Shown: piece by piece, positions 5,586 to 17,500 of the stretch
Layout: the number at the start of each line of letters is the position of its first letter
Numbering within the stretch: the stretch's first letter is position 1
IMG/VR virus record: IMGVR_UViG_3300030104_005147
Span: 1 to 42,160 of that record
Source: a virus
Length of the DNA stretch: 42,160 bases
Reading direction: 5' to 3' (one strand)
Made by a program: the position numbers and the translations under genes
The notes under the pieces: generated by a model
Databases searched by the model: none
Told to the model about the DNA's origin: nothing
Seen by the model: the letters and a program-made list of their open reading frames with translations, nothing else

Positions 5586-8500
5586 ATGACCGAAAAAAGA
5601 GTTCAATTTAGTAATATAGTTCAAAATCAACTTCCTGCATATGTTAGGAATGATTTTCCATTAATATCAGAGTTTCTAAAGCAATATTATATTGCTCAAG
5701 AATTTCAATCTGGTCCTATTGACCTGATTCAAAATATTGATAAGTATGTAAAAATTGATGAAACTACTAATTTAACAGAATCTGTAGTTTTAGGAGCAGA
5801 TGTTGGTGTAGAAAATACAACTATTAATGTTGATTTAATAGAATCAGAAGCAGGAACTGATGGATTTCCTGATTCCTATGGATTAATAAAGATTAATGAT
5901 GAAATAATAACATATACATCCAAAACAGCTAGTTCATTTCTTGGATGTATTAGAGGATTTGTCGGTACATGTGATTATAAGAGCGAATTAGACCCAGATA
6001 CATTAGTTTTTAAGACTTCAGTTGCTGGAGAACATAAGGAAGGTGATATAATTATTAATTTAAGTAATTTATTTCTTAAACAATTCTTATTAAAGAGCAA
6101 ATATCAACTTTTACCTGGTTTTGAAGGAAGAGCATTAAATATAGATCTTAATGAAAATGTTTTTATCAAACAAGCAAAAGATTTTTATCTAAGTAAGGGT
6201 ACTGATAGATCATTTGAAATTTTATTTAAAGCACTTTACAATGAAGATGTTAGTGTTTTAAAACCCAGAGAGCAGTTATTTACACCTTCTAATGCTGAGT
6301 ATAGGATTACAAAGGATCTGATAGTAGAACCCCTTACAGGCGATCCTACACACCTTAGAGACGCAACATTATATCAAGACGAATATGCTGATAATATTGG
6401 AAGTGCGTATGCTCCTATAACATCTGTCGAGCAATTAAATGTTGGTGCTGGTAAGACATTTTATAAGTTAAGTATCGATAGTGGTTATAATAGAGATAGT
6501 AGAGTAGAAGGGTCTATATATGGATCATTTGCATCAATTCCAAAAACTAAAATTATAGGAAAAGTATCTGCAGGAACTACTGTAATTGATGTAGATTCTA
6601 CACTTAGTTTTCCAAGTAGTGGTGAATTGTATGTAACATATGAAGATGAAAATGTTGGATTTGTTTCTTATACCTCAACATCTGTTAACCAATTTTATGG
6701 AGTTACTAATGTTTCTGGAATAATTTTAGATGGAACAATTTGTGGGATTAATACTTATGCATATGGAACTTCATCTGTAGATTCTTCAAAAGTTGAAGTT
6801 AGAATTACTAATATTTTAGAAAGTGTTAATTATCCTGATAATACATTTGGTCATAATAAGAATGAAACTGCAACAATTAATACTTTAGGTACTAAAAATA
6901 CATCATTTAAGTATAAGAATTGGGTTTATAATAATTCTCCAATTTATAGGATTAAGAACTTTGAATTAATTGATGTATCTAATTACACTTATAATGTTAA
7001 TTTAGATACCGAACATTATTTTAATTTAGGCGATACTGCTTCTATTATTACTTCTGGTCTAGAACTTGCAGAATCATACACAACTAAAATTGTTAATGTA
7101 ACTGGTGCAAAATCAATTACGATTCAAGGGCAAGGATTACTTCCTCCATTGAGTACCTATAATATTAAAAAATTAATATCAAGAACTGTTTCTAATCCTT
7201 TTCCTGAAGCATCAATTTATTCAACAAATGTTCAAAATGTTTATTCTAAACCTGTAGACATTCTTAACGGAAAACCATATGAAGGTCCAACCCATTTTCA
7301 TCCAGATACAAATAAGAAAATGGTTGGTGCAGAGCATGTAAGCACACCTCATGAAACTCTTACCACTATTAAAGGTTTAGATAAGATATTAGTTGCATCT
7401 CCATCTATACCTTCTTATGATTCTCAACCTATTAATGCGACTAAAAGATCTATCAGTTTTCAAGGATCATTTGGTGGAGATTTATTTGACATATCACATT
7501 TGTCTAATGGCACAACTATTGATGATCATGGATTTTACACTGGAGATGAGATATACTATACACCAGAAATAATAGAAAATACAGTAATTAGTCCAATTAC
7601 TGGAATTGCTGGAGTTACTACATCTATTAATTACTTACTTCCAAAAGAAGGTCTTTATTTTGTTAAAAGAATAGATTCTAGAACAGTACAATTTGCAAAT
7701 AGTCGTTCTAACATTTACAATAATCAATTTGTTTTTGTTCCAGCAAGAACTGTAACTAATCAAACAATAGAACCATATGAATTTAAGGATAAAACATTAC
7801 ATTCGCAAAAATTATTAAGAGAGATTGCTCCTCCTTCTAATGATGGTACTAAGACTAAAACTATTCATGGATTTACGGGAATATTGAATAATGGTGTTGA
7901 AATTTTAAATTATAAGTCTAAAGATATTGTTAGATATGGAGAAATTACTGATGTTGAGGTTTTAGCACCAGGAACTGATTATGATATAATTAATCCCACA
8001 GATATAAAGATTACAGATCAAGTAGGAACAGGTGCAACAGGATATCTTCATGTTAGAGGATCTTTAAAGGAAATAAGATTAAAAGATCAGGGTTATAATT
8101 ATGCAAGAGCACCTAAAGTTACTATTACTGGAGGTAATGGAAAGGGTGCAAAGGCAAGAGCAAATATGAAGTTGATTGCTAATCGTGCTACTTTTGTTGC
8201 TCAGGTTGTTAATAATAAAATAAATGTAGGTTTAGGTGCAACAAATTCTACAATTGGATTCTCTACATATCATAGATTTAATAATGGAGAAAAAGTTGTT
8301 TATATTTCAAATGGACAAAAAGGTGTTGCTGGATTATCTACAAACAATGAATATTTTGCTGGATTAAAAAATAGTACTAAAATAGCATTATACAATACCC
8401 AAAGTGATGCTCTTGCTGGTATTAATACAATTACACTAACTGATTATGGGGTAGGTACTCAATTTATTGAATCATTTAATAAAAAGTTAATTGTAGATTC

Positions 8501-11500
8501 TATTGTTATAGATGATGGTGGATTTGGATTTGCAAATAATAGAACTGCTACTCTTCCTGTTGGTATTAATACAGCATTAAATGAAATTAATATTAATAAT
8601 CATCATTATGAATCAGGGGAGACTATAAAGTATACTCCTGATGGAAGTGTTATTGGTGGATTAAATAGCGGAAATGAGTATATTGTAACGAAAGTCAATG
8701 ATAATATTTTTAAACTTTCAGCTTTTGGACCATCAAACGATAAAAACTTTAATTATAGAACTAAACAATATATTAATTTAACTACAGTTGGTGTTGGTAC
8801 ACATAATTTCAATTATCCTGAAATTAGTGTATCTCTAAGTGATGATGCAGAGCAAATTCAGGGAAGAAAGTATTCATGCGAAATTGATCCTATTTTTAGG
8901 GGTACTATTGCTTCATTTAATTTAACTGATAATGGTGTTGGGTATGGATCATCGGAAATTATTAATTTTGATAGACAACCCTTAATTGAACTTAGATCCA
9001 CAACTAATGCACAGGTAACACCTATTGTTAATGATGGAAAGATTATTGAGGTATTGGTTAATTATCCTGGAAATGGATATTATGCTTCCCCTAACGTAAC
9101 TATATCTGGTAGCGGAATAGGAGCAGAATTAGTTCCTATTATCGTAGAGGGAGTTATATCAGAAGTTAAGGTTATTAATCCAGGTGAGGGATATAATCAA
9201 AATGATATTAATGTAGCTATAACACCACCAGGAACAGGTGCTAGATTTAGATCTAATATTAAATCATGGAGAGTAAATTTAGTTAAAAAGAATTATGATA
9301 AGTTTACAGCAGATGATGGATTTATTACTACTCCAGTTAATGTTGATTATGGAGTTCAATATTCGCATTTATATGCACCTAGAAAATTAAGAGAGCAATC
9401 ATTTGCTGTCGGTATTAATACAGATACTGGGGAAACTTTATATGGTCAACCTGACTTAAAAATTCAAAATGGCGAAGAAGTTCCATCAACTTTCCATTCT
9501 CCTATTATTGGTTGGGCATATGATGGTCATCCCATTTATGGACCATATGGATATACGACTAAATCTGGTGGATCTATTAGTCAATTAAAATCTGGATATT
9601 CTATTAAAATAGGGGATAATAGACCTTCTATTGGTATTTTTCCCGAAGGATTTTTTATTGAAGATTATGTTTTTACAAAAACAACTGATGATACAATACT
9701 AGATGAAAATAATGGAAGATTCGGTGTTACTCCTGATTATCCAGAAGGAACATATGCTTATTTTGCAACAATTAATGATTCTGCAGCAGATTCTGATGGT
9801 CCTTTTGAAGGATTTAAGAGTCCTCAGTTTCCTTATTTTATAGGTGATAGTTATAATTCTAAAGTAAATGAATTTAATTTCAAAATAGGTTCTAATCAGG
9901 ATAATATTGATTTAAATACTGGCGAATGGTCAAGAAACACTACCCCTTATAATTTAATTGACGGAACTCTTCGATATGAATATCTAGATCTTCCTAATGA
10001 TTTAAAACAAACTGTTGACATTACTTCGACAACTCCTGGTGCTGTTGATAGTGTTGGAATCAGTACGGGAGGAGATTTTTATCGAATAGGTGAGTCGGTA
10101 ATATTTGAGAATAGTAGTACTCAAGGATCTGGTGCTGGTGCAAAAATATCAGTTGTTAAAGGTAAGCAAGTTAACAATATAAGTGTTGCTTCAAGTATTA
10201 TTTCAGGAGTAGAATTATATCCTTCATCTAAAGATGGTCAATGGGATATAATTTCTACCTATCCTCATAATTGGCAATTAAATGATCATATTATAGTTTC
10301 TGGATTATCTACAACTTCTACTGAATTAGGAGGTTCCTTTAATATAGGAATTACTACTAACAATTATGCTTTATCAGGATTAACAACAATTTCTACTGGT
10401 ATTGGTAATATTGCTGCAACTGGAATTGTTACTCATTTCAATGTTGAAGGAACAATCACTGCTAAACCTAATGATTTCTTTAAAATAGGATCTGAAATAA
10501 TAAAGGTTTTAAACCCAGAACCATCTAAGGCTAGGATTAGAGTTTTAAGAGGTCAGAATGGAACTGCAGGATCTGCACATACAGTAACTACTACTCTTTT
10601 TGAACAACAAAGAGAATTAAGTATTAATGTTGGATTTAATACTAATGATAATGTAAAACGTAATACTGAAATTTATTTCAATCCTTTAGAATCAGTTTCT
10701 GTTGGAGTGGGAATAGGAACAACACTTTCATTTGCTAATCCAGGAGCTGGAGTATCTGAACTCTTTGTTCCTTCCAAATCAATATACATACCAAATCATA
10801 ATTTAGAAACAGGAGATAAGTTAACATACAATGCAAATACTGGAACAGCTCTTTCTGTTAGATATACTGCAGGATCATCGATAGTATCATTAACTAATGG
10901 ACAAACACTTTATGCTGCTAAAATTAATTCTAATTTAATTGGAATATCTACAGTAGTTGTTGGATTAGGTTCTACAGGATCTTCTTTTGTTGGTATAGCA
11001 AGTGCTTATAAAGAATCTTCTACTTTATTCTTTAGTGGTATTGGAACTGGAGTTTATCATAGTTTTAAAACAAATTATGCTCCTATAACTGGAAAAATTA
11101 AGAGAAATTTAGTAACAGTATCAACTGCAAGTACTCATGGTTTGATAAGCGGAAACAATATTGAAGTCGATATAAATCCAGAAAATATTATTACCTATAA
11201 AGTAGTTTATAATGATTATAATAGGCGTATTGTAATTAATCAAAGATCTTTTGGTAATGCTGAAGTTGATGTTGATACTAATTCAATAACAATTCTTCAA
11301 CATGGGTACTATACTGGACAGAAGGTTATTCATACTGCTGCAACTCCTTCTGGAGGGTTATTAGATAATGGAATGTATTATGTTGTAGTAGTTGATGATG
11401 ATACTATTAAACTTTCAGATACTTTTTATAACTCTTCATTATTTAAACCATTTATTGTAGATATTACAAGTGCTTCTGCGGGAATAATAGGTCCAATTAA

Positions 11501-14500
11501 TCCATCTATTACTGGATACAAGAATTCTACAATTCAGTTTAATCTTTCTGATTCTTCTCTTGCATATTCTAAATTAACTACTTTATATTCTGCATTTGAG
11601 TTGAATTTCTATACTGATGAAAATATGACCACAATATGGGATAGTGGTAGTTCAGATGGAGAATTTTTTGTTAATAGAAACGGAAAGGTAGGTATAACTA
11701 CAGATGCAAATACTACTTTAAAAATTAATAGCGATACTCCATCTACATTATATTATAAATTTAGTCCTATATATGAATCTGATATTCCCGCAGTAAAAGA
11801 GCAAATTATAGTTGATAGAGAAAATGTTAAATCTAATCAGATTTATTCAGATGAAAGTAAGTTTAATGGAGAACATGCAATTACAGTTGGTGTTGGATCA
11901 ACAAATACATTTACATACACTTTAAGTGTTGATGCTGAAAAATCTTCTTATATTTCATCTACATCTGAAATTGATTATACTACTGATTCGGAATTTGCTT
12001 TAGGTCCAATATCTAAAGTTAAGATGATTTATGGTGGAAATAATTATTATAATCTTCCTGGTATTTCTACTATTAGTACTTTATTTGGAAAAAATGCCAT
12101 TGTTTATTCTGAAAGTACATCTATAGGAAAAATTAATCATACTGAATTGAATAGTGTTGGATTTAATTTTCCTACTGATAAAACTTTAAGTCCATCTTTG
12201 AATTTACCTCAAGTTATAAATGTTGATGCTCTTCAAGCTATTGAATCTATAGGAATTACATCTGTTGGAAGAGGATATTCTTCTGCACCTTCGTTACTTG
12301 TATTTGATGGTAAAACTGGTGAGCAAGTAAAAGGATTGGATTTATCTTATGATTTATCCACATCTTCAGTAACCATTTTATCAAATACTGCTGGTGTTAA
12401 TAATACTCCACCTAAAGTTTTGCCAGTTAGAAATAGCAATGGAGTAGGAATTAGTACTATTAGTTACAATGCATCAACAAGAGATGTAACAGTTAGTCTT
12501 GAAGTTGGATTTGGTACAGGAGTTGTATTCCCATTTGCTTATGGCGATAAAGTAATGATTGAGGGTGTGAGTGTAGGTGTTGGATCTACTGGTAAAGGAT
12601 ATAATTCTGAAAATTATGATTATCAATTGTTCTCTTTAACATCAGTTTCTCAAAATCCAGGTGGAATTGCAACAGTAAGATATAATATAAGTGAACATTT
12701 CCCTGATAGTATTACTACTCCAGGTACTATTGATATCTTTAATTCTTCAGGTAGAATTATTCCCGAAAAACATTTCCCATCTTTTAATGTTGAATTAAAA
12801 TCAAAAGAATATTTTGTAGGAGAAAATGTTACTTCAAACTCCGCTAGTGGTAGTGTTGAATCATGGAATTCTGTAAATGGAATACTAAATGTAACTTCTA
12901 ATGATAATTTCGCAGTTGGAGAAGTTATAATAGGATCTTCATCAGGAAGTCAAGGATTAGCTTCTTCAGTATCTTCTTATAATTCTAGTATTGAGTTAGA
13001 TTATTTCTCTGTAATTAAGAATGGATGGCAAAATGATTCTGGAGTTTTAAATAATAATCTTCAAAGACTTCAGGATAATGATTATTATCAGAATTTTTCA
13101 TATTCTCTTAAATCTAGAGTTCCTTCTGATACTTGGCAAGATGTTGTTGATTCTTTAAACCATACTTTAGGATTTAGAAATTTCTCAGATTTCCAAGCAG
13201 AATCATCTAATCTTGGATCATATGGTATAGTTGGTAGTCAAGTTCTTTTTGATGCGAGTGGGGGTGCTGATAAGAGTGGTATTAGCACTAATACCAGTGC
13301 TAACCCTCCTGGTGGTAAATGGGTAATGTCCAGTACTCAGGGTAGTGCTAATGTATCACAATCACCTATAACAGTAAGACCTATAAATGATTCAGGAATT
13401 ATTGATAGAATACAAGATTTAGTAGGTTACGCTAATTTAAATTCTGTTTATGATTTTGAAATTGGTACCGAAAATACTATAAATTCGGCAACAATTTCTA
13501 ATGAGATTGTTTTATCAGGATCTAGAGTTCTTACTGATTATTTTGAATCAATTGGTAATAGAGTTCTTTCAATCGATGATATAAGTAGTGAATTTAATAG
13601 TTCTCCACGAACAACAACATTTGGAGTTGTTTCCACTTTTGATTTAGAAGATGTTAGATCACAAAAGTTTATTACTTATGTTAAAGATAAGAGATTTTAT
13701 AATACAAGACAATTAATGATTGTTGATCTTGTTCATGATAATTATATTGGATATTTAAACCAATATGGTCGTCTTGAAAATGTTTACGATTTAGGATCAT
13801 TTGATTTTAATATTACTGGAACTCAAGGACAGTTATTATTCTATCCTAACAAATTCCAAGTCAATGATTTTGAAGTTACTGCATTATCATATAATATAAA
13901 TGATAATCTTTTAGGAATAGGTAATAGTTATTTTGGTGCTGCAGCAGAGATTAAAACCAGTAGTGTTAAAGTAGAGAGTACACCTACAACAATTGTTAGT
14001 CTTGCAAGTACTTATCGTGCAGCAAAAGTTTTAGTATCTCTTACTGCAGATAGCACTAAAATTGATGCAGGTGGAGAATTTGAATTTGATGAACTTAATA
14101 TTTTAAATAATGGAACAGATTTAGAAATAATTGAATATCCTCAATTAATTACAAGTCCATCCGCAAATAATCCTATACCAGGATTTGGAACATATTCTGC
14201 TTATATTGATGGATCATTAATGAAGGTTGATTTCCATCCACATACCAGTACAGTTGGAGTAGGAACAACATCTATTGTTAATACGATACAAGTTGCAATA
14301 AGTAGTGAAACTTCTACTGGAATTGGTACATTTGACCTTAAACATGCCAAGATCGAAGGTAGGTCAACATCTATTAGTTCTTCTGGATCTCCTACAGAAA
14401 ATGTAATTGGAAGTTATGTTAATGATTATGATGCAGCATATTTTGTAGTTCAAATATCAGACACTACTAATGATGCTTATTCATTCTCTGAAGTAATTAC

Positions 14501-17500
14501 TATTGATGATTATGATAGTTCAGATGGAAGTGGTGATACTTATAATACTGAATATGGAATTTTAGAATCTGTTGCTGGATTAGGTACTATTGGAACTAGG
14601 ATTACAGGAGCAGGAGCAGGTAATGATGCAGTAGTGGAATTGGTATTTACACCTCTTCCTAATATTGATACACATGTTAATGTGTTCATGAATGCATTAA
14701 GAATCCAAGATGATTCTAGAGATGTAATAAGTCTTGAGAATGCAACAATACAGACTGAATATGGCGAATACTTTGGTACAGAAAGAGATATTAAGAGAGC
14801 ATTTGGTCTTACTCATCAAACTAATCCTATTTTTGAAAGAAGTTTCACTGGAAACAGTACAGATGATGTTAATTTAACAACTGATACTATTCAGATAGCA
14901 AATCATTATTTTGTAACTGGTGAAGAACTTCAATACATCCATGCTGGAGCTGGCACAAGTCAAGCAATAGGAATTGCTTCTACTGATGGATTTGTTGGTG
15001 TAGGAACTACTGATAAATTACCTTCTAATGTTTTTGCTATCAAACTTAGTGAAGATAAAATAAAACTTGCAGCAACTGCTCAAAAAGCATTGATGGGTAT
15101 TCCTAATGCTGTTGATTTAACACATGTTGGTATTGGTACATCTCATAGATTTGTTTCCAAGAATCAGAATTCAAAAGTACTTGTAACTTTAGATAATATT
15201 ATTCAGTCTCCTATTGTATCTACAGCAGTAACTACTCATCTTAATGATCAAGTATTTACGACTAGTGATATTGTTGAATTTGCAGGAATTACTTCATTCT
15301 TTGGTGGAGATTTGATTAGAATTGGTAATGAAATAATGAAGATTGAGGGTATTGGAGTTGGTAATACAAATTCAATTAGAGTTAGGAGATCATGGTTAGG
15401 AACTTCACTTGCTGGATATAGTACAGGTGATGTTATTACTAAGGTTATTGGTAATTATAATATTGTTGAAAATACTTTGAATTTTGTAGAAGCACCTTAT
15501 GGAAATGTTCCAATAGGTAGCATCACTAATCCTCCTGATGATAGAGATTGGACTGGAATATCTACGGGTTCTCATTTCCAAGGTAGATCATTTATGCGTT
15601 CTGGTATACCTAATACCGCAACGGAAACATATGCTAGAAATTATATTTTTGATGATATTTCATCAGGATTTACTGGCACTGAAAGAGATTTTGCTTTAAC
15701 TTCTGCAGGATCAACAGTAACTGGCATTGAAAATGATAATGCTATAATTTTAATTAATGATGTATTCCAAGCACCAGGAAGAGATCCTAATGATTATTTA
15801 ATAGAAGAAACAGGATCAACAGGTATTACAACTATTTCATTTACAGGAACTGCATCTTCAATTGCTTCTGATGTTAATACATCTAACTTACCTGTTGGTG
15901 GAGTTATTGTTTCAGTCGGATCTACTGAAGGGTTTGGTTATCAACCATTAGTTGCTGCTGGAGGTACTGCTTTAGTATCTGCTGGTGGAACGATTTCATC
16001 TGTTTCTATTGGTAATAGTGGTTCTGGTTATAGATCTGGTTCTCAAATTGCTAATGTTGGTATTCAAACTCAAGATTTAAAGGGAACTACTATTATAGGA
16101 ATCGGAACTGCAGTAGTAGAGGGAGGACATGTTACTGGTATTGCAGTAACTAATTCTCAAGTATTTTATGCCCCAAGAGTGGTAACTAATGCTGAATATA
16201 ATAACTCTACTGGTCAGTTAATTGTAACTACATCTACTGTTCATGGATTAAATGTTGGTAGTGAAGTATTAGTATCTGGAATTGCATTTACTTGTACATA
16301 TTCAAGTTCTGCTCCAAGGGACATCTCTAATTTCACTTATAATAATGTAACAGGAAAAGCAGTTGTAACTACTTCTACTCCACATGCATTATCTGTAGGT
16401 AAGGATGTCATCTTTACTGGAATTGCAATGACATGTGGTTTGGACAATGGTTCATCTACACATGTATACCCAAGAACCACTGATCCTAATTATTCTGGTT
16501 CTGTAGTTACGGAAGTTGTTTCTCCTACAGAATTTGAAACTAATGTTGGTATTTCTACAGTGCCTACATTCTACCAGTCTGGAGGAACAGTACAAAGATC
16601 TTTAATGACCCCAAGAGCAACTGATCCTGCAGCAACAGGAACAGATGTTGTGCAAATATTAGATTCTACTACATTTGCTATAAATGTTGGTATTTCTACT
16701 ACATCACATCTTTATGCCAGAGGTGGTAGTGTTACAATGCCAATGGAAGTTGTTATCGATTCTCCACTTTCATACTCAAATATTCCTCTACAATATAGTT
16801 CTTCTTCTGTATCTGGAATTGGTTCTAATGCAACTATTGATGTGGTAGTTGGACAAGGATCAAGTGTTATTGATTTCACTATTAAAAATAGTGGATATGG
16901 ATATGGTAATAGTGAAATTTTAACTTTACCTATTGGGGGAACTACAGGAATACCAACTACTTCTGGATATAAAGAATTCCAAGTTAATATTGAAAATGTA
17001 TTTACTGATGAATTTACTGGTTGGTCGATAGGAGAATTGCAATCATTAGATGATATTTCCTATCTCTTTGATGGTGGTAGATTATTGTTCCCATTAACTC
17101 AGTCAGGTGAAGTTATTTCAATAAGAGCAAGTAAAGGATCTGTTATTAGTATTCAAGATACTCTTCTGATATTTGTAAATGATGTTCTTCAAACACCTGG
17201 TAAGGGTTATAAGTTTGATGGTGGAAGCACTATAACGTTTACTGAAGCACCTAAAGCAGGAGATACATGCAAGATAGTCTTCTATAAGGGTAGTGGTGGT
17301 CAGGATGTTAAGTTTAGAGATATTGAAGAACCTGTTGAAGTAGGTGATACTTTAGAATTATATGCAACTCCACCAACACCATCTTACTTAGATGAAGATC
17401 CAAGGGCAGTCACAAATATTAAATCTACTAATAATGTAGATACCATTGCTTATTATGGTCCAGGAATTGTAGGAGATCCTAATTTAGAAAGACCCGTTAA

